A stretch of DNA of 43,382 bases from an uncultured Arenicella sp. (GTDB lineage: Bacteria; Pseudomonadota; Gammaproteobacteria; Arenicellales; Arenicellaceae): positions 1-43,382 of the forward strand of contig CALJJR010000106.1 in assembly GCA_937973905.1 (NCBI GenBank), in the 5' to 3' direction. How positions within the stretch are numbered: position 1 is the stretch's first letter; each line of letters begins with the position of its first letter. The notes beneath the pieces are model-generated. The model was not told where the DNA came from. It made no database searches and worked only from the letters and a program-made list of their open reading frames with translations. The position numbers were made by a program, and so were the translations under genes. This document shows, piece by piece, positions 8,657 to 17,529 of the stretch.

Positions 8657-9265
8657 TTATCGAAACCAGCCGCGCCCGCGTTCAAGATCTTCCTTGCATA
8701 ACGCCAATTGAGCCGAGAACTTCTTGGCTCGTTGGTCAACACGTTTAGCGGTTTTCAGCAACCACTGTTTGGAGAGATGTGTTCCTCTAGAGTAACCGCC
8801 ATGCCCTTCGTGGTAGTTCAAGTACTGGCCATAACCATCCCACTTCGAGACCTTGTTGCGCTGATAAGTATTATTCATATACCACTGAATAAAATCATAG
8901 GCGTTGGCAAAATTACTGCGGCTACTAAACGCAGATCCAGCCTCCTGTTCATACTCCTTCCACGTACCTTTTAGAGCTTGAGAATAGCCGTAAGCGTTGC
9001 TCGCGCGACCAGTAGGAATAAAGCCTAAAAAGTACTGCATGGGTGGTTTCGCTTTACGTCTAAAACTGGACTCTTGGTACATAATCGCCATCGGTAGCTG
9101 AATGGGCCCACCCCATCTCTCACTGCTTCTCTTTGCGGCGCGATACCAACTTGGTTTTTCTTCGAAAATCTGGCAAATATTGTCTATGTTACTAGGTTTC
9201 TTTGTCGCGCATCCGCTGACAAAAAAAAACGCTGACAAGCACAACAAGAACAAGCTAAATTTCAT
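8657..9265 (-). CDS. SLT-like lytic transglycosylase-fold lipoprotein
   Basis: A 202-residue probable lipoprotein. It has a signal sequence ending in the lipobox VSGC (Cys19) and then a domain resembling the lysozyme-like SLT fold. MYQESSFRRKAKPP matches the catalytic-Glu region (ESxxxxxA), and ASNAYGYSQALKGTWKEY matches the GlyLeuMQ-like segment. Later aromatic blocks (FIQWYMNNTY, YLNYHEGHGGY) fit the rest of the fold. It would cleave or bind peptidoglycan at the inner or outer membrane. Its start overlaps the algR stop (ATGA at 9262-9265), so translation is coupled to the pilus regulator and the gene closes the pilin operon. A role in opening the wall for pilus passage is inference only. 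Confidence 0.8.
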   Translation of the reverse strand: MKFSLFLLCLSAFFFVSGCATKKPSNIDNICQIFEEKPSWYRAAKRSSERWGGPIQLPMAIMYQESSFRRKAKPPMQYFLGFIPTGRASNAYGYSQALKGTWKEYEQEAGSAFSSRSNFANAYDFIQWYMNNTYQRNKVSKWDGYGQYLNYHEGHGGYSRGTHLSKQWLLKTAKRVDQRAKKFSAQLALCKEDLERGRGWFR

Positions 9266-9990
9266 GAGCTAAGAAATGATTTCACGCTAGATAAACAACG
9301 GCGGCTGATCGGAAACTGGGTTTCAATATTTTTCAATACCGCAAATTTTACCCCATCTGCAGACTGCTTAATTGCGACCAGTTCACTTTTGTTAATCAAT
9401 GTATTTCGATGTAATCGAAGAAAATGGTCGGTGAAGCGGTCTTCTAATTGTTGCAATGAGTACGAAACAACAACCTCGCGAGAATCTTGCAGACCAGCGA
9501 CCACCGACTTAGCCTCGCTGCGAAAGTAATAGATGTCTGCCAATGGCAAACGCGCGACCGAGTCTTTTTCAGAGATTCGAATGCTTGGCGCGGCCTGCGC
9601 GTCAGCAAGTCGTTTAATTTGCAGATGGCTCAACCGTTGCGCGCTGACTATCGCTTTTTCCAACTCTGGACGAGCCACGGGCTTTAAAAGATAGGCAACG
9701 GCATTCGCATCGAAGGCTTCGATCGCATATTGATCATAGGCGGTACAATAAACGATGGCCGGCGGCTGGTCGCTTGTGGCGACAATTTCGCGCGCCGCTT
9801 CCAACCCGTTCATGCGCGGCATTTCGATATCTAAAATCACCAAGTCAAAAGCTTGCTCGCGAATTTTTTCCAACGCCTGCAGGCCGTCGCGTGCTTCCCC
9901 GCCCACTTCAACCCCGTCAATCTCCTTGAGGAGTCTGTTTAAACGAGACCTCGCTAAGGGTTCATCATCAACAATAAGTATAGAAATCAC
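9262..9990 (-). CDS. algR: AlgR-like LytTR-family response regulator
   Basis: A 242-residue regulator. The receiver domain (residues 1-115) has the acidic pair D8/D9, phospho-site D54 in VILDIEMPRMNG, and the KPV motif in AVAYLLKPVARPEL. A LytTR DNA-binding domain (about 140-240) carries DIYYFRSEAKSV and FLRLHRNTLINKSELV. This is the AlgR type, which in Pseudomonas activates the fimU-pilVWXY1Y2E minor-pilin operon with its partner FimS/AlgZ. Here it lies 22 bases after pilE in the same direction, and the AlgZ-like kinase lies upstream of the same operon. The start codon is GTG without a good ribosome binding site, suggesting low or coupled translation. Confidence 0.9.
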   Translation of the reverse strand: MISILIVDDEPLARSRLNRLLKEIDGVEVGGEARDGLQALEKIREQAFDLVILDIEMPRMNGLEAAREIVATSDQPPAIVYCTAYDQYAIEAFDANAVAYLLKPVARPELEKAIVSAQRLSHLQIKRLADAQAAPSIRISEKDSVARLPLADIYYFRSEAKSVVAGLQDSREVVVSYSLQQLEDRFTDHFLRLHRNTLINKSELVAIKQSADGVKFAVLKNIETQFPISRRCLSSVKSFLSS

Positions 9991-10012
9991 ACTGCTAGTA
10001 ATGTGACTTCAA

Positions 10013-10489
10013 TTAACTCTGCCAACAATCTTGACTCGCGGTACCGCCAGAGTTTGTCGACGTTCGAACACCGCGGTCTGTCAGCACAAAAGAAGCGCAT
10101 TTGCTATCGTCGTTCTGTCCGCTGCCGGTCTTGGGTGTGACGGCAATGGAAAAACAAGTGTCGTTGCCATTTACTTGACAGCTTGGATGCGTGACAGCAA
10201 TTTCATAGTTCTCGAGCGAGTCGGATAGATTGTCGCAGGCGGCATTATCGTAATCATTGCGCAAAGTATATCGTCGCTCTTGAATGCCCGCACATTCGAG
10301 AGCCGCAGTGGTGGCTTCTGTACGAGTCGACTTGCGAACCTGATCAAGATAGCTGGGGTAGGCAATTCCAGCAAGAATGCCTACCACCGCCACGGTGATC
10401 ATCAGTTCGATTAAGGTGAAACCTCGATGGTTACGGGTTTCATCACTAAGTTTCTGCTTCGTTTCAATGTTCATCTTATTCATGCTCAT
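10013..10489 (-). CDS. pilE: Type IV pilin-like protein PilE (minor pilin)
   Basis: A 158-residue prepilin. A long leader ends at Gly23, followed by the class III signal G/FTLIELMITVAVVGILA with Glu at position +5 for PilD cleavage and N-methylation. The globular domain has six cysteines, two of which could form the C-terminal D-loop. It is last of the pilin set, and its ATG overlaps the pilY1 stop (TAATG). In Pseudomonas PilE is a minor pilin linking the priming complex to the fibre; its position after pilY1 supports that role over a major pilin. Confidence 0.92.
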   Translation of the reverse strand: MSMNKMNIETKQKLSDETRNHRGFTLIELMITVAVVGILAGIAYPSYLDQVRKSTRTEATTAALECAGIQERRYTLRNDYDNAACDNLSDSLENYEIAVTHPSCQVNGNDTCFSIAVTPKTGSGQNDDSKCASFVLTDRGVRTSTNSGGTASQDCWQS

Positions 10490-13400
10490 TAGTTTGCAAG
10501 CGGCACTTCAGTCCAAGACTTACGCCCCGTAATCGTTGGTGGCAATGGAATTGGCTTGTCGCCAATTTCGCCAGTACTCAACGGAACCTTAATTCGAATG
10601 CCAGTTCTACCATCAGATTGCGGGACAATCAGCAAAGATGACGTAGCCGCAATACCCTCTCCAATAACTTCAGAGCGAACTAGATCCCCACCTGTCTCAC
10701 CTAGCAAGCCATCGAAATCATCAGTAACAAATGGTGTGCCTGTCGAGAAATCCACGGCGTACAGAGAACTCGTTCCAAACTCATTGGTACATGCATTGCC
10801 ATCTGAAACCGGCGGTAAGAAGTCAGTAAAGAACAAAAAGTCTCTAAACACTAATGGCTCAGCTGAGCTTCGACTAGACAGGGAATTTACAATAGGCAAA
10901 TCAAGAAACCAGCCAGCTCCGGTCGTTCGCATATATTGTTTAAAACCATTGAAAGTAGTTATGGGGTTACCATCAGCGTCACTCAGCGAAATCCCACTGA
11001 TTCCACCGTCTGTCTGAACAGTGACATTAGTAACGTCGACTAGAGAACTTCTGGCAATTGTACTTGGAGCGGTGGTGCCTAGAGGATCCAACTCTTCTTT
11101 CACACCGTAAAATGAGTTTTGGTCATCCTGCCTAAAATCCTCGGAGTCAAATAAACGGCCAGAACCAAACAGCAACCAATTGTTCCCAGCGCGATCACCA
11201 ACCATGGTTGGACGAAACGGAATAGGCTGATTCGCATCAATCACTTCCGTAACACTGCCATTGAACAGGCGATTAAGACTGCCGCTAGGTGAATCCGTAG
11301 GACCCTCAATAGAACCAAAATAAACGGCCTCTTCGGTATAATCAAAGTTCCAATCCTGTGCGACGATATCACCCGTAAAGCTGTTAGCTGGGCCGTAGAC
11401 AAACTCTGTTTGAGCACCATTCGAGAGATTGTATTTGTAGACTCGCGCCTGTTGATTACTTTCAGAAGTTTGGATATCCGTGGGGCCAGAACCAAATACA
11501 AGGAACCACTCTACGATACCCGAACCGTTAACTTCTCGAACCACGGTTGGCTTGCCGGTGGTAAAACCAAGAGCAGGGTCGGTAATCTCAGCAATCAATT
11601 CCGGCGGCTCTTCTGGATTCGTTACATCCAGCACCAAATAAGCGGGTCGAGTAGTAATGTCGGCCGTAGATTCATCAGCATCATCATCGATTTCAGGGAA
11701 GATACCGCCACCTAAGCTCATTCCCACAACCAAAATCGTACCCCAACCATCTGGATGATCCGTATCATCGGTGAAAATTTGAGCATCGAAGGTTTGCACC
11801 GCACCGTCAACATAGGCAACGTGAAGCGCTGAGTTGTAGCTAGAATCAGCAACCCATTTTAAATGTGGCAACAGGTTGTAAGGAATAAACGACCACAACT
11901 CTGCACCAAGAGCATGCTCAGTAGCACCTGGCGACTTTGGATTAGAAGTACTAAAAGTGACTGAATTAGGATCCCAGAAGCCTCCGTTGAAGGCATGCAA
12001 CATACCATCGTTACCACCTACATAAACCATGCGACGACGGCCAACCGAGTCATAGTGGTCCCTAAAATTTGCATAGGTCTCGGCCACATCAGGGAACAAT
12101 AAATTAATGCTGTCATTTGGGACATCCACCTGTGCGGGCGTAGAGTGCAGTACATCGCCAAGTAGCAGTGGATTTTCATCCGGCAAGGTTCGATTGCGCA
12201 TTTCTGGGCGCCCTTCTTGCCCTCTGGTAAAAGCGATCAGATCTTGTGCTTTAGCTTGAGCAAGCGCTTGATCGTCGGCATCCCAATCATCACCGTCTAA
12301 ATCGACATCGTCACCAGCGGAGTCACGTGCCAGCAGCGTAAAATTAGAAGGGTTGATCGCATCTGAAGACTCATCATCATTCCACACAAAGTCGACCACG
12401 GTTCCGTTTAAGTTAGTCAATATATGCCGATACCCAACAGCAGGGTCTGCAATTGATTCGTACGGCCGTTGAGTCAAAAACAACTCGCCCGCGCCTGCGG
12501 TTGGTACTTGGTCATAACCGCCAAGTACATCGGACGCTTCCCAAATAGGCACTAGTTCGGACAACTCGATTAAGTCATCAGCCCCCCCAGGATCGCGAAT
12601 AGCTTGAGTTCGTTGCAAAATAGGGTCGAAATCAAGTCTAAAGGCGGTATCGTCGGCATCAAGAGTACCTGCCGTTGTCCCATTGTCTTCGCGCAAATCA
12701 CCCGTGTCATCAACAAAGTACATAGAGAGTGAACCCGTCCAGTAAACCGGGTCCGATGTCGTGCCGTCATTCAGAGTTTTGGTTGTTTCAGGAATGTACA
12801 AAGCCTGTACTACAGAACCCGCTGATTGAACGCTAGACGTTACTACAGACAATCCACTTGCAGAGCCGAGATTTGCAGTAATTCCGTCAATGGAGCGTTG
12901 TAATTGCTCTTCTAGCTGAGCCGAGTTATTTGAGTAAAAACCATAATTTCCGTCTGCATTAGTGTCATCACGCCCGTCGTCAGCAATGTTCTCCAATTGA
13001 CCACGGTCAGTGTTATTGAGTGCGAAGCCAAACACCCAGGTCTCAATACCGCTCGCCTTTAAGCCTCTCACCTGTTCTTCAACGGAGGCAACCGACCCGC
13101 TGACATCTGAGACACTCAAGGCACTCGCGCCGCTGGTAACCGCACTAAAATTTCGCGTCGGTCGTCCATCACTTAATAGAAAGACAAAGGTGTCTGGGCG
13201 GCAATTGGCGGGCGCACCGGCACCCGCCGACAAACTTAGATAGACATCACTGCTTACCGCCGGATCTGAAGTAGCATTAGGATTGGTCCAAAGACTCTTG
13301 TGGATTTCATTATCGTTGCCGTCGGTATCCAGCTGCAACGCATCCAAGGTGAGATAACGCCGCGCGCTGTACATCGCGCCAGCGAGCGGAGTCGAGCCCA

Positions 13401-14097
13401 CGCTGCGAATAATACCTTTGTCGACAATGTCATCTTGCGAAGAAAAATACGTTCTTAGGCCTGGGCTGAACCGCCCTGATCCATCGGCATTACGTTTTCT
13501 AAACGAATAGTTGCCATTAGAATTGGAGCCTGCAACAAAGCTCGGCGTTTCGGGCTCGATGGCCATGAGACGTTTAACCAAAGTCAGGTGTGTCCCAGTT
13601 AACGACTTCACTGGCGCCATTAAAATACCCTTACCGCCACTTTGATTTTTAAAATAGTAATCAATTTTACTGCCGGGTGTTCCACATCCAGGGTAACCCC
13701 GACAGTCATCCAAAGTCACAGTACCGTTTTGACTATTTTGTGCGCCAAACGTCATTACTCCGACATTAATCTTATCGGCATTACGATCAAAGATATTTTG
13801 AAATGCGGTTCGAACACGATACGAGTTACTTCGCGGGTCATGCGCATTACCGTCATCCAGCTCATAGTTGCCACCGTCTTCGTCTGAGGTGCTGCCCATA
13901 CTTCCCGAGTTATCGATTACGATCAGAATATTCGGTTTCAAATCGGGCCGTTCACCGAATGTTTCTGGCAAGACACTGTAGTCTTCCACCACCGCAGAAG
14001 GTGCAGCTTGCACACCAACGATATGGCGTGGGCCTTGCAATCCGGTTGCAAAGGCAAGGATCGCTGCCAGAAGTGTGATTTTAATTTGTTGTTGCAT
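10489..14097 (-). CDS. pilY1: PilY1, calcium-binding pilus tip adhesin
   Basis: A 1202-residue exported tip protein needed for pilus extension and surface sensing. After a signal peptide (residues 1-32) comes a von Willebrand A domain starting near residue 54, with MIDAS motif DNSGSM (D62, S64, S66). The C-terminal part has beta-propeller-like PilY1 repeats (VYVGGNDGMLHAFNGG, WSFIPYNLLPHLKWVAD, GWGTILVVGMSLGGG). DWNFDYTEE (915-923) sits where Pseudomonas PilY1 has its EF-hand-like calcium loop and keeps acidic or amide residues at 1, 3, 5 and 9. The start is backed by CAGGT about 7 bases upstream. It sits between pilX and pilE, as in Pseudomonas. Several opposite-strand open frames here are shadows. 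Confidence 0.95.
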   Translation of the reverse strand: MQQQIKITLLAAILAFATGLQGPRHIVGVQAAPSAVVEDYSVLPETFGERPDLKPNILIVIDNSGSMGSTSDEDGGNYELDDGNAHDPRSNSYRVRTAFQNIFDRNADKINVGVMTFGAQNSQNGTVTLDDCRGYPGCGTPGSKIDYYFKNQSGGKGILMAPVKSLTGTHLTLVKRLMAIEPETPSFVAGSNSNGNYSFRKRNADGSGRFSPGLRTYFSSQDDIVDKGIIRSVGSTPLAGAMYSARRYLTLDALQLDTDGNDNEIHKSLWTNPNATSDPAVSSDVYLSLSAGAGAPANCRPDTFVFLLSDGRPTRNFSAVTSGASALSVSDVSGSVASVEEQVRGLKASGIETWVFGFALNNTDRGQLENIADDGRDDTNADGNYGFYSNNSAQLEEQLQRSIDGITANLGSASGLSVVTSSVQSAGSVVQALYIPETTKTLNDGTTSDPVYWTGSLSMYFVDDTGDLREDNGTTAGTLDADDTAFRLDFDPILQRTQAIRDPGGADDLIELSELVPIWEASDVLGGYDQVPTAGAGELFLTQRPYESIADPAVGYRHILTNLNGTVVDFVWNDDESSDAINPSNFTLLARDSAGDDVDLDGDDWDADDQALAQAKAQDLIAFTRGQEGRPEMRNRTLPDENPLLLGDVLHSTPAQVDVPNDSINLLFPDVAETYANFRDHYDSVGRRRMVYVGGNDGMLHAFNGGFWDPNSVTFSTSNPKSPGATEHALGAELWSFIPYNLLPHLKWVADSSYNSALHVAYVDGAVQTFDAQIFTDDTDHPDGWGTILVVGMSLGGGIFPEIDDDADESTADITTRPAYLVLDVTNPEEPPELIAEITDPALGFTTGKPTVVREVNGSGIVEWFLVFGSGPTDIQTSESNQQARVYKYNLSNGAQTEFVYGPANSFTGDIVAQDWNFDYTEEAVYFGSIEGPTDSPSGSLNRLFNGSVTEVIDANQPIPFRPTMVGDRAGNNWLLFGSGRLFDSEDFRQDDQNSFYGVKEELDPLGTTAPSTIARSSLVDVTNVTVQTDGGISGISLSDADGNPITTFNGFKQYMRTTGAGWFLDLPIVNSLSSRSSAEPLVFRDFLFFTDFLPPVSDGNACTNEFGTSSLYAVDFSTGTPFVTDDFDGLLGETGGDLVRSEVIGEGIAATSSLLIVPQSDGRTGIRIKVPLSTGEIGDKPIPLPPTITGRKSWTEVPLAN

Positions 14098-14136
14098 AGT
14101 TTTACCTGCCGAGCGCTTTAGATTGAGGCTCTCAAA

Positions 14137-14871
14137 TCATTGAATGACGTAAATTGATTGAAGCATTACTCTTGCTTCACCTTCGTTGCCGGCCGTCCCC
14201 AAGGCCGTAACGCGGAATTGCATATTGTCAGTTTGGCAATATGGCCAAAGTGACTCTGTACTATCTAACTCTAGGCTGGTAGGAACACCGCCGGCGCCTG
14301 GGGTGCCTGCACAATCAGAGGGTGTACCTGGCTCAGGGACAAAGCCCATAAATTCGATAATATATTTAGGGTCTTCGGCCAAATTTAGCCGGTTTCTCAC
14401 GCTTGGCGTGACTTCACGGTGGCGGCTTGCAGTGTTCCAAACATTAAGTTTGTTTCGGTTACCACCATCGCGAATCATGACCCAATGGTTGTACTGTGGG
14501 TCATCAGGGTCAAAGTTTTGGTCAAACTCTACTGGCGAACAAATTCCACCACGACCGATGCTCATCTGGCAGCTTTCTGCCGCATTGCGCTGCGCCGTTA
14601 CACCACCTTTAAAACCGGCATACATTCTCGATGCAATTTGAGTACCAATAGCCTCAACATCCTGTTCGCCGGCCAGCAAGGCGATTTCTGCCGCTTCGAA
14701 AGCCGCTTGTCGTTGCAGGGTGTTGCGCGTCATCTGCTCACCCATCAAATTTGACCGTAATGACGACACCCCAATTAGGGTGACCACAAACAGCATTGCT
14801 AACGAAATAAACAGCACAATGCCTTGTTGATTTTTGTAGTTAAATTTTTTCATTAGATGTTTTGTTTTCAC
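14137..14871 (-). CDS. pilX: Type IV pilus minor pilin PilX
   Basis: A 244-residue minor pilin. The N-terminal region QQGIVLFISLAMLFVVTLIG, followed by RNTLQRQAAFEAAEIALLAGE, is typical of PilX, which usually lacks the strict FTLIE motif but has a Gly and a hydrophobic helix with a downstream AAE. The start is either GTG at 14871 or ATG at 14853, giving a shorter basic leader; neither has a strong ribosome binding site. It works with PilV, PilW and PilY1 in the pilus-priming complex at the tip. It starts 13 bases past the pilW stop and is followed by pilY1 after 39 bases. Confidence 0.92.
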   Translation of the reverse strand: MKTKHLMKKFNYKNQQGIVLFISLAMLFVVTLIGVSSLRSNLMGEQMTRNTLQRQAAFEAAEIALLAGEQDVEAIGTQIASRMYAGFKGGVTAQRNAAESCQMSIGRGGICSPVEFDQNFDPDDPQYNHWVMIRDGGNRNKLNVWNTASRHREVTPSVRNRLNLAEDPKYIIEFMGFVPEPGTPSDCAGTPGAGGVPTSLELDSTESLWPYCQTDNMQFRVTALGTAGNEGEARVMLQSIYVIQ

Positions 14872-14884
14872 CAGATAAGGCGGA

Positions 14885-16123
14885 TTACCGAGTACGTTGT
14901 TGGTAATTCACCGCCGCAGTGTTCCGCTCTACAACGTAGGAACGAACTACGCCTGTATTGCGCGGTTTCAAGGTTGTATTCACGGCGTACCGCATCACTT
15001 GGTCAGTGGGATCTGTAGGCGTGACAACCATATGCCCAAGCAATTGCAAAGCGGTATTTTGAGCTTCGTCGCTGGCAACCTCCGGTGACCTTAATACCAT
15101 GCCAACGCGAACAGCAACTACGTTCTGCCAATCATCAATAAAACGGGCACTGGCATAACGGTTTGCCAATCCATCGCCCGATGTGTCCTCGCCATATAGA
15201 AACTGTAGGGTCTCGACACCCTCAACAAGCTCTGCTGGATCATCGCCGACACTACCTCGGCCCAGGTCCCAGCGAAATAACGAGGGCAAACCACTCGCTC
15301 CAATACCCACGTAATAAGCGGCTGAAGTAACCTTATGTATTTTTGAATCAGGCCCCCAACCGTAGGACCATATTGGCACGCCGGTCTCGAAGGATTGACT
15401 ACGATTGCGCGGTTGGCCACGAGTCGTCGGTTCCGCAACTATTCGGCTCTGGTTGGACTCGATTGCGGTATCAACTTGCAATAGATCGGCAACATAGCAG
15501 TCACCCGCCATAATGAACTGCATAGCCTCGAAATCATGGTTATCCGCGGTTGTCACGGTCGTGTCAGCAGTACTAAACTCGGTACTCAACACTGCATCTG
15601 TTTCTTCTACACTGTTAATGATGATAAAGTCAGATCCCTGTATGGGTTTTGGATTAGCGTTATTAAATACTGCATCTTGCATTGCTCCTGACACAGCCGT
15701 GCCGATACCATCGTGCTGAGTAGATACGAAGTTGTCTTTATTAGGAGCATCTTGGAGAGCTGGAAGCGTATAGGTATCGACGCTAGAATCAGTGCCGGAA
15801 TAATCCCACCCAGTTATTGGTGACGTAAAATTTATCATGCGCTCATTGTTCAACTTTGATCGAACATAGTCCACGCATCCTAAATTTCCGGCTCGACGAA
15901 TATGATCAGCTAAAAAGTGAACGGCGAAGCGGCCATTTTCTTGAATCCGACTAACCCCTTCCGTCATACGATAGGTTGTTTTAGTAGAGAGATAAGACTG
16001 AACGGTTATCGCTGATAGCAACAGCCCTAACACCAAAGCCACTAACAACTCTACGAGAGTGAGCCCTAGCTGGCTTTTAGGCTGCGTTGGATGCGACGTC
16101 GCTAATTTTTTTATGTCGTTCAT
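14885..16123 (-). CDS. pilW: Type IV pilus minor pilin PilW
   Basis: About 412 residues with the prepilin signal QLG/LTLVELLVALVLGLLLS (Glu at +5), followed by the PilW-typical ENGRFAVHFLADHIRRAGNLGC. The large periplasmic domain is of the usual PilW length. The frame reaches GTG at 16144, which overlaps the pilV stop; ATG at 16123 is preceded by GGATTGAG and gives a normal leader, so I favour it. It is part of the tip priming complex with PilV, PilX and PilY1. Confidence 0.92.
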   Translation of the reverse strand: MNDIKKLATSHPTQPKSQLGLTLVELLVALVLGLLLSAITVQSYLSTKTTYRMTEGVSRIQENGRFAVHFLADHIRRAGNLGCVDYVRSKLNNERMINFTSPITGWDYSGTDSSVDTYTLPALQDAPNKDNFVSTQHDGIGTAVSGAMQDAVFNNANPKPIQGSDFIIINSVEETDAVLSTEFSTADTTVTTADNHDFEAMQFIMAGDCYVADLLQVDTAIESNQSRIVAEPTTRGQPRNRSQSFETGVPIWSYGWGPDSKIHKVTSAAYYVGIGASGLPSLFRWDLGRGSVGDDPAELVEGVETLQFLYGEDTSGDGLANRYASARFIDDWQNVVAVRVGMVLRSPEVASDEAQNTALQLLGHMVVTPTDPTDQVMRYAVNTTLKPRNTGVVRSYVVERNTAAVNYQQRTR

Positions 16124-16140
16124 ATTGCTCAATCCGTTCC

Positions 16141-16668
16141 TCACCGAACGTCAAAACGGTAGATAAATTGCTCTCTCTCCGCTTCGTTATCTAAATTATC
16201 CAGCTCATACCGATCATCCCAGCTAATTCTCATTACATACTGGCCATTACTTGGCTGCTCGAGCTGTAAAGTAGCGTCTGGAAAGACCGCGATTGCTGAC
16301 TGATACCATTCATATAGATCGGCAGCACGAATCTCAGTTGCGCTGCAATTTGTCGCACTCACGGAAGCGGAAGTGGCGACGCAACTTGCGGTTGAAGGAA
16401 CCTGCCCTTGACTCAAAGCATAGGCCGCATCTGGGTTGGAGCGCACTCGATCCATCAGGTCATAAGCCAAGAAATTAGCTTGCGACCGAATATAAGAATC
16501 GTAGGCAAACTTAACGCTGGTGTTTTGCATTGCTGCTAACCCAAGCATGCCGATCGACATGATGAGAACAGCGACTAACACTTCAACCAAGCTGACGCCG
16601 GCTTGCTCCTTGGCCCTCAGCGGAGCTGAGTTTTTCGTTCGCTTGAGAGTAGATTTTGCTGAGTTCAT
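16141..16668 (-). CDS. pilV: Type IV pilus minor pilin PilV
   Basis: A 175-residue minor pilin with signal QAG/VSLVEVLVAVLIMSIGMLG (Glu +5) and the PilV hallmark LAYDLMDRVRSNPDAA. The mature domain is short, as usual for PilV. It lies between fimT (58 bases away) and pilW (overlapping or 17 bases away), in the Pseudomonas gene order. It joins PilW and PilX in the core that recruits PilY1. Confidence 0.93.
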   Translation of the reverse strand: MNSAKSTLKRTKNSAPLRAKEQAGVSLVEVLVAVLIMSIGMLGLAAMQNTSVKFAYDSYIRSQANFLAYDLMDRVRSNPDAAYALSQGQVPSTASCVATSASVSATNCSATEIRAADLYEWYQSAIAVFPDATLQLEQPSNGQYVMRISWDDRYELDNLDNEAEREQFIYRFDVR

Positions 16669-16726
16669 TAGAGAATTTATTCGGAATATTTACGGTACTT
16701 TTTTTGGTTAAGGCACTGAGCTTTGG

Positions 16727-17347
16727 TTAAGGCACTGGGCAAGTGAGAACTTCGCTCGCTATTCGCCCAGTTTGCGTCACTGAAACTGTTCGCCCGAGAT
16801 CACCAGCACGGTCATCACAAATTTGAATTGCCGCAGTAGAGGCGGTGTCGGCACGCAACCCAGTTGAACTGAACTTAATAAAATCGTCGGCACCGCCTAA
16901 GGTGGTTACAACCATGTCTGCCGGCGCGCTGCCATCGAATTGATAAATCAAGTCGTCGTCGTTACTTTCATCGTAAGCATTGTCGCCAATGGTGACGCCG
17001 TAAATTTGATCGGGGTCTTTGATATAGACAATGTAGCCGTCGCTCCAATCGCCACCGCTCGGTGCGCAGGTAGGCGCCGCCGTCGCTGCGTTATCCGAAC
17101 GACAAATAACCGAATAGGCACCTCGAGAAACCGCGACTTGGCGGGCAATATTGATCCCGGCGACTAACTCATTGGTGATCGACGTGATGCGGTTATTTTT
17201 GGTTAAGGCAATGAAGTTAGGCGCGGCAAGCGCTACCAACACAGCGGCTGTAATCATTACGAACAAGAGCTCAAGCAGCGTAAACCCTTTATGGCGCTGA
17301 TTTTGAACTGATCGTCGAGTCTTTAACTTGTAGTTTTTATTAGACAA
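16727..17347 (-). CDS. fimT: FimT/FimU-type GspH-family minor pseudopilin
   Basis: A 206-residue pseudopilin with signal HKG/FTLLELLFVMITAAVLVALAAP and then the GspH/FimT pattern NNRITSITNELVAGINIARQVAVSRG. FimU-class proteins join the minor-pilin core to PilE; FimT proteins bind DNA during uptake in some species, and the two are hard to separate by eye. The only usable start before the leader is TTG at 17347; upstream codons in the frame contain no start. The rare start may hold expression low. It is the first pilin gene of the cluster, with a 182-base upstream region that should hold the operon promoter. Confidence 0.9.
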   Translation of the reverse strand: MSNKNYKLKTRRSVQNQRHKGFTLLELLFVMITAAVLVALAAPNFIALTKNNRITSITNELVAGINIARQVAVSRGAYSVICRSDNAATAAPTCAPSGGDWSDGYIVYIKDPDQIYGVTIGDNAYDESNDDDLIYQFDGSAPADMVVTTLGGADDFIKFSSTGLRADTASTAAIQICDDRAGDLGRTVSVTQTGRIASEVLTCPVP

Positions 17348-17369
17348 TGCGAGGGTCCCACTAGCCTCA

Positions 17370-17382
17370 TTTGCAGTGCAAA
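17370..17382. promoter_or_regulatory. Perfect palindrome upstream of fimT
   Basis: TTTGCA (17370-17375) and TGCAAA (17377-17382) flank one base. It lies about 23 bases upstream of the TTG start. On the minus strand, TACTAT (rc of 17384-17389) immediately upstream could be a -10 box. The palindrome would then overlap the transcription start, a natural operator position. The protein that binds it is unknown. Confidence 0.4.
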
Positions 17383-17470
17383 GATAGTAGTGATCAGCCC
17401 CAAAGCTGTCCAGTAAACTATTGATAACTGGTCGAATTGAACCGATAAGCGGTCGTTATTTACAAATTAA

Positions 17471-17490
17471 TAACAGTTTTTAACAGTTTT
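17471..17490. repeat. Tandem 10-base direct repeat in the pilin operon control region
   Basis: TAACAGTTTT is repeated exactly twice (17471-17480 and 17481-17490) between algZ and fimT. One helical turn separates the copies, as for paired regulator sites. On the minus strand it overlaps a possible TTGAAA -35 element. Confidence 0.4.
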
Positions 17491-17529
17491 CAAGAGCAAG
17501 CGGATTCAAACGTACACCTGTCAAGCGGG

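Noticed and set aside
10556-11715. Long plus-strand open frames opposite pilY1 (10556-11017, 11410-11715)
   Set aside because: They lie wholly inside pilY1, have no ribosome binding site or recognisable domain, and pilY1 is certain.
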